A DNA stretch of 64,000 nucleotides from positions 1 to 64,000 of the forward strand of contig JBOGVS010000010.1 in NCBI GenBank assembly GCA_050692555.1, in the 5' to 3' direction. Shown in pieces: positions 41,606 to 52,709 of the stretch (position 1 is the first letter of the stretch; each line of letters begins with the position of its first letter). Under the pieces are notes generated by a model. It did no database searches, was not told the origin of the DNA, and worked only from the letters and a program-made list of their open reading frames with translations. The stretch is from DAITPV01 sp050692555. Its GTDB lineage: Bacteria > Actinomycetota > UBA4738 > CALAEC01. Position numbers and translations under genes: made by a program.

Positions 41606-41840
41606 GTGCGGGCTCGCGCCTGGGTCTGTGGTTGCCCGGAGGGACGTCCTCCGGTAGTCGACGCCAGCCGCAGGCGAAACGACCCACGTAAGGCGACCAT
41701 TGGTTGCTGAGCATGGTGCGGCTTAGATGTAAGCCCTGCCTCGGCCATCGGCCGGGAGAAGGTGCTAAGCCGTCGTCCTCGACGGCGAACCCCTCAGCAG
41801 GCGGGTGTGGGGGCAAAGACCAGGTCAGCCGGACGCGAGC
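41606..41840 (+). ncRNA. raiA-motif-like structured RNA
   Basis: A 235-nt stretch between comF and hpf folds into a closed multi-branch structure. The outer stem pairs GCTCGCG (41612-41618) with CGCGAGC (41834-41840) and CCTGG (41619-41623) with CCAGG (41820-41824). Inner helices include CCGGAGG with CCTCCGG (41636-41642 and 41648-41654), GCTGAG with CTCAGC (41706-41711 and 41793-41798), and the hairpins near 41737-41760 and 41769-41785. GGCTTAG (41720-41726) can pair either locally or with CTAAGCC (41765-41771), a likely pseudoknot. The raiA motif is a large RNA class found upstream of raiA/hpf genes in Firmicutes and Actinobacteria, so the position fits. A TACCAT -10 box is at 41598-41603. 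A strong terminator follows. Confidence 0.6.
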
Positions 41841-41843
41841 TTC

Positions 41844-41882
41844 GAGAGGACCGGGCACCGCCCGGTCCTCTCTTTCTTCTTC
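41844..41882 (+). terminator. strong intrinsic terminator between the raiA-type RNA and hpf
   Basis: A perfect 13-bp stem, GAGAGGACCGGGC (41844-41856) with GCCCGGTCCTCTC (41860-41872), has a 3-nt loop and is followed by TTTCTTCTT. It is the clearest terminator in the window. It should end the structured RNA as a separate transcript and means hpf needs its own start or read-through. Confidence 0.85.
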
Positions 41883-41909
41883 CGGGTAGTCCGACAGAAA
41901 GGGCCGCGG

Positions 41910-42308
41910 ATGGATCTGGTGATGAAGGCCAGGGGAGAGCGGGTGGTGGGCCGGACCAGGGCGCGGGCGGAGCGCAAACTCTCCCGACTCCTGCGGCTGG
42001 ACGCCGGGATCGACTACGTGGAGATCGAGGTGATTCGGGAGAAGCGTGCCCGGATCGGGGGCGGCCACCGAGTGGAGGCCTCGTGCCGTGCCGGCCGCCG
42101 GACCTACCGGGCCTCGGCATCCGGGCGGGACGTGGATGGGGCGCTCGATCGGCTGATCGAGCGCTTGGAGCGGCAGATCACCGACGGCCGGGGCCGGCGG
42201 AGGGCCCGCCTGCTGTCGGGCGCCGGCAGGGTAAAATCACGCGGAATGTCCGCATTTGAGGGCCGCACGAGCCCCAGCCCGCCCACCGAACCAGAGCCCC
42301 CTCGGTGA
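41910..42308 (+). CDS. hpf: ribosome hibernation-promoting factor/RaiA, short form
   Basis: A 132-residue S30AE protein. The family core is visible: MDLVMKARGERVVGRTRARAERKLSRLLRL, VEIEVIREKRARIGGGHRVEASCRAG and the last helix DVDGALDRLIERLERQI. It binds the ribosome mRNA channel in stress. The long HPF of actinobacteria has a second dimerisation domain; this one has only a 35-residue Pro/Ser-rich tail, so it is a short form. ATG 41910 follows GAAAGGG by 6 nt. The stop overlaps the response-regulator start (GTGA). Confidence 0.85.
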   Translation: MDLVMKARGERVVGRTRARAERKLSRLLRLDAGIDYVEIEVIREKRARIGGGHRVEASCRAGRRTYRASASGRDVDGALDRLIERLERQITDGRGRRRARLLSGAGRVKSRGMSAFEGRTSPSPPTEPEPPR

Positions 42309-42991
42309 GCCCCAAGAAGGACCCTGAGCCGGAGAAGCTCAAGGTCCTGATCGCCGACGACCATGCCCTGTTCCGTCACGGGCTGGTGATGACTCTGGGC
42401 CAGGAGCCGGACCTCGAGGTCGTCGGCGAAGCCACCGACGGACAGCACGCCGTGGACCGGGCGGTCGAGCTGATGCCCGACATCGTGCTCATGGACGTGC
42501 GGATGCCGAAGCGGTCGGGGATCGAGGCCACCCAGAAGATCAAGGAGCTGCTCCCTCACGTGAAGATCCTGGTCCTCACGAACAGCGACGAGGAGGCCGA
42601 CCTGTACGAGTCGATCAAGGCCGGGGCCTCCGGCTACCTGCTGAAGGAGATCGCCCCGGAAGAGATGCCCGAGGCCATCCGGTCCGTGTGGCAGGGCCAC
42701 TCCCGGATCTCCCCGGCCATGGCCTCCAAGCTCCTGTCGGAGTTCGCCGCCATGACCAGGCGGGAGGGGGACCGCCAGCCGCTGGGGCCGCCGCGCCTCA
42801 CCGAGCGAGAGCTCGAGGTCCTCCGGCTGGTGGCCAAGGGCCTGGGGAACCGGGAGATCGCCAAGGACCTGTACATCTCCGAGAACACGGTGAAGAACCA
42901 CATCCGCAACATCCTGGAGAAGCTCCAGCTCCACTCCCGGATGGAGGCGGTGATCTACGCGGTCCGAGAGAAGCTCCTGGACATCAAGTAG
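42305..42991 (+). CDS. NarL/FixJ-type response regulator, orphan
   Basis: A 228-residue two-domain regulator. The receiver domain (about 12-130) has DDHALFRHG, the phosphoacceptor Asp64 in VLMDVRMP, the Thr switch region VLTNSD and Lys in SGYLLKE. The C-terminal LuxR-type helix-turn-helix (about 160-220) contains LTERELEVLRLVAKGLGNREIAKDLYISENTVKNHIRNILEKL. The kinase is not nearby. It is translationally coupled to hpf, so it may be a stress or growth-state regulator. The first 11 residues are charged and outside the receiver fold. Confidence 0.9.
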   Translation: MSPKKDPEPEKLKVLIADDHALFRHGLVMTLGQEPDLEVVGEATDGQHAVDRAVELMPDIVLMDVRMPKRSGIEATQKIKELLPHVKILVLTNSDEEADLYESIKAGASGYLLKEIAPEEMPEAIRSVWQGHSRISPAMASKLLSEFAAMTRREGDRQPLGPPRLTERELEVLRLVAKGLGNREIAKDLYISENTVKNHIRNILEKLQLHSRMEAVIYAVREKLLDIK

Positions 42992-43016
42992 GGCCGAGAT
43001 AACCGGGGACCGCCTG

Positions 43017-43046
43017 TACAATCGGAGGTCGGAACCTCCCCGGAAG
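43017..43046 (+). promoter_or_regulatory. secA promoter and hairpin before the ribosome site
   Basis: TACAAT (43017-43022) is a good -10. Right after it, GGAGGT (43024-43029) pairs with ACCTCC (43034-43039) around CGGA, and the Shine-Dalgarno GGAAGGA (43042-43048) follows. The first arm of the hairpin is itself a ribosome-binding sequence. Confidence 0.4.
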
Positions 43047-43054
43047 GAACACGT

Positions 43055-45736
<2,682 letters not shown>

Positions 45737-45742
45737 CCGCCG

Positions 45743-46862
45743 ATGACCGAGTACACCGATCGCGTGAAGGAGCTTGCCGGACGGCTGGCGAGCGCGAAGG
45801 AGTACCTTTGACCTCGATCGGAAGCGGAGAGAGGCCGAAGACCTCGAGAAGCGGGTCTCGGAGCCCGGGGTCTGGGACGATCCCACTCGGGGCCAGGAGC
45901 TGACCAAGGCCCTCTCCGCGGCCCGCGCCGAACTCGAACGCCACGACCAGCTCGCCGAGCAGCTCGAGGAGGCAGAAGTCCTCGACCAGCTGCTCGAGGA
46001 GTCGGCCGACGCCGACATGGAGGAGGAGCTGCGGGCGTCGCTCGCTCGTCTGGAGTCGGATGTCGCCAAGCTGGAGCTCGCCTCACTCCTGTCCGGCGAG
46101 TACGACCAGAACGACGCGGTGGCCAGCCTGCACGCCGGCGCCGGAGGAACAGAGTCCCAGGACTGGGCGGAGATGCTGCTCCGGATGTACCTCCGGTGGG
46201 CGGAGCAGGAGGGTTTTCAGGTAGAGCTCGACGAGGTGAACCCCGGCGACGAGGCGGGGATCAAGAGTTCGACGTTCATCGTCCAGGGCCGGAACGCCTA
46301 CGGGCTGCTGTCGACGGAGCGGGGCGTGCACCGCCTGGTCCGGATCTCTCCGTTCGACGCCTCCAGCCGCCGGCACACCTCGTTCGCCAGCCTCGATGTG
46401 ATCCCTCTCCTGCCCGACGAGGTGGAAGTCGAAATCGACCCCAAGGACCTCCGGATCGAGACCTACCGATCCACGGGCGCCGGCGGCCAGCACGTCAACG
46501 TCACCGACTCCGCGGTGCGGATCACCCACGTTCCCACGGGGATCACCGCGGCGTGCCAGAACGAGCGGAGCCAAATGCAGAATCGGGCCGTGGCCATGCG
46601 GATCCTCAAGGCCCGGCTGGCCGACCTGGCCCGCAGGAAGCGGGAGGAGAAGATCGAGAGCCTCCGGGGGGAGCGGCGGGACATCGAGTTCGGATCACAG
46701 ATCCGTTCCTACGTTCTCCATCCCTACCAACTGGTCAAGGACCACCGGACGGGAGTGGAGATCGGGAACGTCGAGCGGGTGCTGGACGGAGACTTGGAGG
46801 GACTAATCGAGGCCGCGCTTCGGGCCAGGGCCTCCGCCGACGGCTCTCGGGAGGATGGATAG
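45743..46862 (+). CDS. prfB: peptide chain release factor 2 with programmed +1 frameshift
   Basis: The zero frame starts at ATG 45743 and reads 22 codons ending CTT TGA at 45806-45811. A +1 shift at CTT-TGA-C continues in the next frame (GAC at 45810) to 46862, giving 372 residues. An internal AAGGAG (45797-45802) lies 3 nt before the CTT, the standard stimulator. The GGQ motif is at 247-249 (GAGGQHVN) and the SPF stop-reading tripeptide in RISPFDASSRRHTSF. RF2 reads UGA, so low RF2 lets the frameshift occur and restores it. It starts 6 nt after secA. Confidence 0.95.
45797..45812 (+). promoter_or_regulatory. RF2 autoregulatory frameshift site
   Basis: AAGGAG, 3 nt, CTT, TGA and C: the classical prfB recoding signal, complete. 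Confidence 0.93.
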
Positions 46863-46871
46863 GGTAGGAGC

Positions 46872-47717
46872 GTGGACCTCCGGACCGACACCGACCGCGC
46901 GGCCCTGGTCGACCGGCTGTCCGAGGTGGCCCGCGATCTCCGGATCACCGATATCCGAATGATCACGGAGGCGGGATCCGGGCACCCGGGCGGCACCCTG
47001 TCGGCGGCGGAGATGGTCGCCGGGCTGTTCTTCCACAAGCTTCGGCTCCGGCCGGAGGAGCCCGATTGGCCGGACCGGGACCGGTTCATCCTGTCCAAGG
47101 GACATTGCATCCCCATCGTGTACGCCGCCATGGCCAAGCTGGGCTTCTTCCCCGAACAGGAGCTCAAGACGCTCCGCAAGCTGGGGTCGCCGCTCCAGGG
47201 GCATCCCGACCGGACCCGACTGCCGGGGATCGAGGCCTCCACCGGCTCCCTCGGCCAGGGCCTTTCGATCGCGGTGGGGATGGCCCTGGCCGGAAAGATC
47301 GATGGCGCCTCGTGGCGGGTGTACTGCATGCTCGGGGACGGCGAGATCCAGGCCGGGCAGGTGTGGGAGGCGGCGATGTTCGCGCCTCGCCGCGGCCTCG
47401 ACAACCTGTGCGCGATCCTCGATCAGAACCAGGTCCAGCAGACCGGGAAGGTTGCCGAGCGACTGGACATCGAGCCCGCGGTGGCCAAGTTGCGGAGCTT
47501 CAACTGGCACGTCCGGGAGATCGACGGCCACGACATGGGGGAGGTCCTGGAGGCCCTCGACGAGGCCGAGGTGGTGCACGACCGGCCCACGTTCATCGTC
47601 TCCCACACCGTGAAGGGCAAGGGCGTTTCGTGGATGGAGCTCGACCCCGCGTGGCACGGGAAGGCTCCCAAGCCCGAGGAAGCCGAGCGGGCCATCGAGG
47701 AGATACAGGGGGGCTAA
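46872..47717 (+). CDS. transketolase, N-terminal subunit
   Basis: A 281-residue protein equal to the thiamine-diphosphate domain of transketolase. The motifs EAGSGHPGGTLSAAEMV, DRFILSKGH, SLGQGLSIAVGMALAGKID and the metal/TPP-binding GDGEIQAGQVWEAAMFA with NLCAILDQNQ are intact. The C-terminal half is a separate gene that starts at the next base. Split transketolases work as heterodimer pairs in the pentose phosphate pathway. The start is GTG 46872. Confidence 0.88.
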   Translation: MDLRTDTDRAALVDRLSEVARDLRITDIRMITEAGSGHPGGTLSAAEMVAGLFFHKLRLRPEEPDWPDRDRFILSKGHCIPIVYAAMAKLGFFPEQELKTLRKLGSPLQGHPDRTRLPGIEASTGSLGQGLSIAVGMALAGKIDGASWRVYCMLGDGEIQAGQVWEAAMFAPRRGLDNLCAILDQNQVQQTGKVAERLDIEPAVAKLRSFNWHVREIDGHDMGEVLEALDEAEVVHDRPTFIVSHTVKGKGVSWMELDPAWHGKAPKPEEAERAIEEIQGG

Positions 47718-48647
47718 GTGGGGGCTGCCACCAGGGACGCGTTCGGCGAAGCCATCGTTCGCCTGGGAGAGGATCCCCGGGTGGTGGTCCTCACCGGAGA
47801 TCTCCGGGACTCCACCCGCACCGAGGACTTCGCCGAGCGGTACGCGGACCGATTCGTGGAGTGCGGCATCGCCGAGGGCAACATGGTGGGGATCGCCTCG
47901 GGCCTGGCGCTTTCGGGGAAGGTCCCGTGGGCCTGCTCGTTCTCGTGCTTCGTCAGCGGCCGCTTCGAGCAGATCCGGGTGTCCGTGGCGTACCAGGAAG
48001 CTAACGTGCGCATCGTGGGAACGCACTCGGGCATCGGCGTCGGGGAGGATGGGTACTCGCAGATGTCCCTCGAGGACATCGCCATGCTCCGGTCGCTGCC
48101 CAACGTGGCCATCGTCAACCCGGCCGACGCCGTGGAGACCGAACGAGCGGTGGAGTATCTCCTGGATCACCAGGGCCCGGCGTTCCTCCGACTGACCCGG
48201 CAGGGAGTCGAGGACGTCAACGGCGACGGGTACCGCTTCGAGCTGGGAACCGCTGTCCAGCTCCGGGACGGATCCGACGTTGCGCTGGTGGCCACCGGGG
48301 CCACGGTTGGCGAGGCGGTGAAGGCGGCCGCGCTTCTGGCAGAGGAGGGCATCGCGGCCCGGGTGCTCAACGTCCACACGATCAAGCCGCTCGACCAGGA
48401 GGCAGTTCTGGCCGCGGCGGCCGACTGCCGGGCGGTGGTCACGGTGGAAGACCACAGTGCCCACGGCGGCTTGGGCGGGGCGGTGGCCGAGGTCCTGGCC
48501 GCCCGGGGCAACGGGGCGCCGCTGCGCATCATCGGGATGCGCACCTTTGGGGAGTCGGGCAAGCCTCCGGAGCTCTACCAGAAGTTCGGTTTGGATGCGG
48601 GCGGCATCGCCCGGACCGCGCGATCGGCCCTCAAAGCCGAATCGTAA
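47718..48647 (+). CDS. transketolase, C-terminal subunit
   Basis: A 309-residue protein with the pyrimidine-binding domain (TRDAFGEAIVRLGEDPRVVVLTGDL, FVECGIAEGNMVGIASGLALSGKVPWACSFSCFV) and the transketolase C domain (ADGVE/EDHSAHGGLGGAVAEVLA). The catalytic Glu of the family is in CGIAEGNM. It starts at GTG 47718 directly after the N subunit stop, so the two subunits are made in equal amounts. It ends the prfB-transketolase unit; ftsE follows after 70 bp with its own promoter signals. Confidence 0.88.
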   Translation: MGAATRDAFGEAIVRLGEDPRVVVLTGDLRDSTRTEDFAERYADRFVECGIAEGNMVGIASGLALSGKVPWACSFSCFVSGRFEQIRVSVAYQEANVRIVGTHSGIGVGEDGYSQMSLEDIAMLRSLPNVAIVNPADAVETERAVEYLLDHQGPAFLRLTRQGVEDVNGDGYRFELGTAVQLRDGSDVALVATGATVGEAVKAAALLAEEGIAARVLNVHTIKPLDQEAVLAAAADCRAVVTVEDHSAHGGLGGAVAEVLAARGNGAPLRIIGMRTFGESGKPPELYQKFGLDAGGIARTARSALKAES

Positions 48648-48654
48648 CGTTCAG

Positions 48655-48687
48655 TTGATTCACTTGACCCAATGGGTCTGCTAGCAT
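48655..48687 (+). promoter_or_regulatory. possible ftsEX promoter
   Basis: The 70-bp gap before ftsE holds TTGATT (48655-48660), TTGACC (48664-48669) and TAGCAT (48682-48687). The spacings (21 and 12 nt) are not ideal, so the exact pairing is unsure. Confidence 0.35.
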
Positions 48688-48717
48688 GACTGGCCGGTCG
48701 ATGACCGGAACCCCTTC

Positions 48718-49404
48718 ATGATCAAGACCGAGCACATCACCAAGATCTATAAGGACTCCGTCGTCGCCCTCGAAGACGTCAACATCGAGGTCGAGAAAGG
48801 GGAGTTCGTCTTCGTCGTGGGCCCGTCGGGCTCCGGCAAGTCCACGTTCATCCGTTTGCTGCTGAAGGAGGAGGAGCCCACCCGGGGCAACATCTTCGTG
48901 GCCGGCAAGAACATCGCCACGATGTCGCCGTGGAAGGTTCCCTACCTGCGACGCAACGTCGGCACGGTGTTCCAGGACTTCAAGCTCCTTCCCGACAAGA
49001 CGGTGTTCGAGAACGTGGCCTTCGCGCTGGAGGTGATCGGCCAACCCCGTGCGGTGATCGATCGCCGGGTCCCTGAGATCCTCGAACTGGTCGGACTGGG
49101 AGACAAGCTGAACAACTATCCGGAGGAGCTGTCAGGGGGCGAGCAGCAGCGGGTGTCGATCGCCCGCGCCTTCGTCAACCGTCCGCTGATCCTGCTGGCC
49201 GACGAGCCCACCGGGAACCTCGACCCCTCCACCTCGGTGGACATCATGAAGCTGCTGGACCGGATCAACCGCACCGGGACCACGGTGATCATGGCCACCC
49301 ACGACAACGCCATCGTCGACGCCATGCGGCGTCGTGTGGTGGAGCTGGACAAGGGCTCGGTGGTCCGGGACCAGGCCCGGGGAGTGTACGGGTATGGGGC
49401 GTAG
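48718..49404 (+). CDS. ftsE: cell division ATP-binding protein FtsE
   Basis: A 228-residue ABC ATPase. Walker A GPSGSGKST is at 35-43, the signature LSGGEQQRVSIARAFVNRP and Walker B ILLADEPTGNLDP are intact, with the switch ATHD. FtsE pairs with FtsX to drive extracellular peptidoglycan hydrolases during division. The start overlaps nothing upstream; its last 11 nt overlap ftsX. Genes for the M23 peptidase and an S41 protein follow, matching the RipC-type arrangement of actinobacteria. Confidence 0.95.
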   Translation: MIKTEHITKIYKDSVVALEDVNIEVEKGEFVFVVGPSGSGKSTFIRLLLKEEEPTRGNIFVAGKNIATMSPWKVPYLRRNVGTVFQDFKLLPDKTVFENVAFALEVIGQPRAVIDRRVPEILELVGLGDKLNNYPEELSGGEQQRVSIARAFVNRPLILLADEPTGNLDPSTSVDIMKLLDRINRTGTTVIMATHDNAIVDAMRRRVVELDKGSVVRDQARGVYGYGA

Positions 49405-50275
49405 TTGGAGCTACTTCTTCCGGGAGACCGCCGCCGCGCTGCGGCGCAACGCCCTGGTGACCTTCGCGGCGATCTCCACGGTTTTCATCTCCCTGTTCCT
49501 CCTGGGCGGGGCGCTGCTGGTGGAGCGGCAGGTCCGGCTGATGACGGGGGAGTGGGCGTCCCGGGTGGAGGTCTCCGTGTTCCTCCGCGACGACGCATCG
49601 CCGGAGGAGATCGAGGCACTGGGACGGAGGATCGAGGAGATCCCCGAGGTCCAGGACACGTACTTCGAGAACCGGGAGCAGGCCTACGAGAACTACCGCG
49701 AGCTTTTCAAGGACAACCCCGCGCTGGTGGAGAACGTGGGACCGGAGGCCATGCCCCAGTCCTACCGGATCAAGCTGGTCGATCCGGAGGACTTCCCGGT
49801 GATCCGGGCCCGGCTGGCCGGTGATCCGGCGATCGACGAGATCAAGGACGAGCAGGCCCTGCTCAAGAAGCTCCTTGCAGTCACCGGCGTGCTCCGCACC
49901 GGGGTCATCGCCGTGGCCGCGATCATGCTGGTGTCCGCGGCCGGCCTGATCGGGAACACCGTGCGGATGGCCGTGTTCGCTCGCCGCAAGGAGATCGCCA
50001 TCATGAAGCTGGTGGGCGCGACGAACTGGTTCATCAGGGTGCCGTTCCTGATCGAGGGCGTGGTCGAGGGTCTCCTGGGCGGCGTAACGGCCGTCCTGGC
50101 CATCTTCGCCATGAAGTTCCTGTTCATCGACCCGCTGCGCGGCCAGGTGGCGTTCGTACCCACGTGGATCGGGACCAGCGAGATCCTGATCACCGCCCCG
50201 ATCCTGCTGGGTGCGGGGATCATCATCGCCGCGGTGGCCAGCCTGGTGGCCATGCGGCGGTTCCTCGAAGTCTGA
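49394..50275 (+). CDS. ftsX: cell division membrane protein FtsX
   Basis: A 293-residue four-helix protein: TM1 about 21-44 (LVTFAAISTVFISLFLLGGALL), a large extracellular loop (about 45-165), TM2 about 168-192, TM3 about 218-240 and TM4 about 262-285. The extracellular loop has the sequence VEVSVFLRDDASPEEIEALGRRIEEIP typical of FtsX. ATG 49394 is inside the end of ftsE, so they are translationally coupled. It transmits ATPase movement to a peptidoglycan hydrolase, here most likely the next gene. Confidence 0.93.
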   Translation: MGRSWSYFFRETAAALRRNALVTFAAISTVFISLFLLGGALLVERQVRLMTGEWASRVEVSVFLRDDASPEEIEALGRRIEEIPEVQDTYFENREQAYENYRELFKDNPALVENVGPEAMPQSYRIKLVDPEDFPVIRARLAGDPAIDEIKDEQALLKKLLAVTGVLRTGVIAVAAIMLVSAAGLIGNTVRMAVFARRKEIAIMKLVGATNWFIRVPFLIEGVVEGLLGGVTAVLAIFAMKFLFIDPLRGQVAFVPTWIGTSEILITAPILLGAGIIIAAVASLVAMRRFLEV

Positions 50276-50290
50276 CCCCGCCCGGGGTGC

Positions 50291-50319
50291 TTGTTCGGGC
50301 ACCAACCGGCCCCTACAAT
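50291..50319 (+). promoter_or_regulatory. promoter of the M23 peptidase gene
   Basis: TTGTTC (50291-50296) and TACAAT (50314-50319) with a 17-nt spacer, followed by the ribosome site GGAAAGGA (50337-50344). Confidence 0.55.
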
Positions 50320-50352
50320 TGTCAGTCCCCCACGTCGGAAAGGATTTCGCGC

Positions 50353-51558
50353 GTGCCCGGGATCATGCGCGGGGCCGCCACCCTCGCGACCGCACTGGCG
50401 CTGTTGGCTGCTTTCGCTCCACCCACGGGTGCCGAACCGGATCCCGATCGCCTGGAGGAGATCCAGCAGGAGATCGAGGCCAAGGAAGAGCGCCTCGAGG
50501 AGGCGGAGCAGCAGAGCCAGAACATCGAGGAGCAGCTGGACGCCGCTGAGGCCCAGCGCCGATCGCTGACCGCACAGATCGACCTCCTCACCACGGACCT
50601 CCAGGAAGCCCAGGCGGAGCTGGCCCGGATCCAGGCGGACCTCGAGGCCACCAGGGTCGAGCTTCGCCGGTGGACCACGATGCTCGGCCGGGCCCGGACT
50701 CGCCTCGACGCCCGACAGGCGGTCCTCGACGAACGTGCGGCCACCGCGTACATCGCCGGACCGGCTGTGTACCTCGATGTGCTCCTGGGAGCGGACGACC
50801 TCGCCGACCTGAGTGACCGCGCGACGTACCTGGACAACGTCCTCACCGTGGACTCCGACGCCCTGGTGGGGGTTCAGACCGCCCGGGCACTGGTGGCGGA
50901 CCGGCAGACGCACATCAAGGGCATCGAGGCTCGCCTGGACCACCAGTGGGAGCAGGTGCACGCCCGCACCGAGCGGATCGCCGCCATCCGGGAGCAGCAG
51001 CAGAGCCTCCTGGGCCAGGTGGATCTGGAGATCGCCGTCCAGACCGACCTGTTGGGAGGGCTTGAGGAGGCCCGGGAGCGATACGAAGCGGCGATCGCCG
51101 CACTGGAAGCGGAGTCGGCCCGGATCCGCGGCGTCATCCAGGCCACCGGGTCCGCCGGCACCGGCCAGGTCGGCGGGGCGCTGGCCTGGCCGTCCTCGGG
51201 TCCCATCGTCTCCGGGTTTGGATGGCGCACCCACCCGGTCTACGGGAGCCAGCGATTCCACGCGGGAGTCGACATCGACGGCGCGTGCGGGCAGCCGATC
51301 ATCGCCGCGGAGTCGGGGAGCGTGCTGTCCGCGGGTAGCAACGGCGGCTACGGGCTGGCCACGGTGATCGACCACGGGAACGGGCTCTCGACGCTGTACG
51401 GGCACCAATCCCAGCTCGGTGTGTCGTCCGGACAGAGCGTGAGTCGAGGCCAGCAGATCGGTCTGGTGGGGACCACCGGGCTGTCCACGGGATGCCACCT
51501 CCACTTCGAGGTCCGAGTCAACGGCGAGCCCGTCGACCCCGTTCCGTACCTGACTTAA
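50353..51558 (+). CDS. secreted M23 peptidase with coiled coils (EnvC/RipC-like division hydrolase)
   Basis: A 401-residue protein from GTG 50353 behind GGAAAGGA, with signal peptide to about residue 27. Two long coiled-coil stretches (about 32-130 and 195-275, rich in Glu, Gln and Leu) precede the M23 domain (about 285-401). Zinc ligands His303 and Asp307 (HAGVD) and His384 (HLHFEV, His382-His384) are present, so it should be an active glycyl/diamino acid endopeptidase. FtsEX-linked coiled-coil M23 proteins are activated at the septum. It is the effector candidate of this FtsEX. The next gene follows after 23 nt. Confidence 0.9.
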   Translation: MPGIMRGAATLATALALLAAFAPPTGAEPDPDRLEEIQQEIEAKEERLEEAEQQSQNIEEQLDAAEAQRRSLTAQIDLLTTDLQEAQAELARIQADLEATRVELRRWTTMLGRARTRLDARQAVLDERAATAYIAGPAVYLDVLLGADDLADLSDRATYLDNVLTVDSDALVGVQTARALVADRQTHIKGIEARLDHQWEQVHARTERIAAIREQQQSLLGQVDLEIAVQTDLLGGLEEARERYEAAIAALEAESARIRGVIQATGSAGTGQVGGALAWPSSGPIVSGFGWRTHPVYGSQRFHAGVDIDGACGQPIIAAESGSVLSAGSNGGYGLATVIDHGNGLSTLYGHQSQLGVSSGQSVSRGQQIGLVGTTGLSTGCHLHFEVRVNGEPVDPVPYLT

Positions 51559-51581
51559 CCTCCGGGGTACGCTAAGCGCTC

Positions 51582-52709
51582 GTGAGCAGGTCCCGCTCCC
51601 TTCTCTTCGCTCTGGTGGTGGTGCTCGTCGGCGTCGGAGGCTTCTTCGCCGGCCGGCTGACGGTGGACCAAGCGGTGGAGTTCGAGGAAGTTGCCACGGC
51701 CGCGGAAGGCATCGAGCGGCGGGCGCTGGTCCCACCCACCCGGGAGGACCTGGTCCGGGGAGCGATCCGGGGGATGCTCGAGACCCTCGACGACCCCTAC
51801 GCGGCCATCCTGGGCCCGGAAGAGGCCGCCGCGGCTCGCGACCTGAGCACCGGCTCGTTCGTGGGCATCGGGGCCTTCGTGGAGGGCGGACCCGAGGGAC
51901 TGGTGGTCACCTCGGTGCTGCAAGGGTCGCCGGCAGGGGACGCCGGGATCGTCCCCGGTGACCTGCTGACCACCGTCGACGGCCGCCCGATGGCCGGACT
52001 CACCGCCGCGCAGGCAGCGCCCATCCTCTCGGGAGCGGAGGGAAGCACCGCACGGCTGGTGATCCGCACCGTGGGGAGCGAGCGTGAGGTGACCGTGGTG
52101 CGAGCCCGGATCTCGTTGTCGGACGTGCAGGCCAGGATGCTCGAGGGCCAGGTGGCGTACGCCCGCGCGCTCCAGTTCGGCGAAGGGGTGGCCGGGGATC
52201 TCCGGCGGCAGATCGGGCGGCTCCTGGACCAGGGGGCCAGGGGGCTGGTGCTCGACCTCCGAGGAAATCCCGGCGGAGTGGTGGACGAGGCCGTTGCCAC
52301 GGCCAGCCTGTTCCTGGCCGACGGGTCGGTTGCCAGGATCCAGGAGGCCGGCGAGGAGGAGCAGGACCTTCCCGTGTCCGGCGATCCGCTGCCCGAGGTT
52401 CCCATGGCCGTGGTCGTCGACGGCGGAACGGCCGGCGCCGCGGAGCTGGTGGCCGGTGCTCTGCAGGATCGTGACCGGGCCACGCTGGTCGGCATCCAGA
52501 CGTTCGGAAAGGGCTCGGTGCTGGAGGTGCAGGACCTCGAGGCATCGGACGAGGCCATCCGGTTCACCTCCGCCACGTTCCTGACGCCGTCCGGCGGAAG
52601 CATCGAGGGCCGAGGGCTGATCCCCGACGTGGCCCTCCTTCCGGGCGGACCCACCGACGCCCAGGTCGAGCGGGCGGTACAGGTGGTCCTGGCCCAGCAG
52701 ACGGCCTGA
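51582..52709 (+). CDS. S41 (C-terminal processing) peptidase-like protein lacking the catalytic Ser
   Basis: A 375-residue protein: an N-terminal membrane anchor (about 4-22), a PDZ domain (about 95-175, LVVTSVLQGSPAGDAGIVPGDLLTTVDGRP) and the S41 domain (GLVLDLRGNPGGVVDEA, AVVVDGGTAGAAELVAGAL, GIQTFGKGSVLEVQ). In active enzymes the third residue of the SAS/TAS motif is the nucleophilic Ser; here it is Gly285. Lys310 is kept exactly 25 residues later, but the usual Gln four residues after it is Leu314. So it looks like a catalytically dead paralog. A TACGCT box 8 nt before the GTG suggests a leaderless mRNA. It overlaps smpB by 1 nt. Confidence 0.82.
   Translation: MSRSRSLLFALVVVLVGVGGFFAGRLTVDQAVEFEEVATAAEGIERRALVPPTREDLVRGAIRGMLETLDDPYAAILGPEEAAAARDLSTGSFVGIGAFVEGGPEGLVVTSVLQGSPAGDAGIVPGDLLTTVDGRPMAGLTAAQAAPILSGAEGSTARLVIRTVGSEREVTVVRARISLSDVQARMLEGQVAYARALQFGEGVAGDLRRQIGRLLDQGARGLVLDLRGNPGGVVDEAVATASLFLADGSVARIQEAGEEEQDLPVSGDPLPEVPMAVVVDGGTAGAAELVAGALQDRDRATLVGIQTFGKGSVLEVQDLEASDEAIRFTSATFLTPSGGSIEGRGLIPDVALLPGGPTDAQVERAVQVVLAQQTA

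Noticed and set aside
41910..42308. hpf as part of the raiA-type RNA transcript
   Set aside because: A strong terminator at 41844-41882 lies between them; read-through is possible but the RNA most likely ends before hpf.
45774..46862. prfB starting at 45774 in a single frame
   Set aside because: The first residues do not look like RF2; the frameshift site and ATG 45743 give the proper N terminus.
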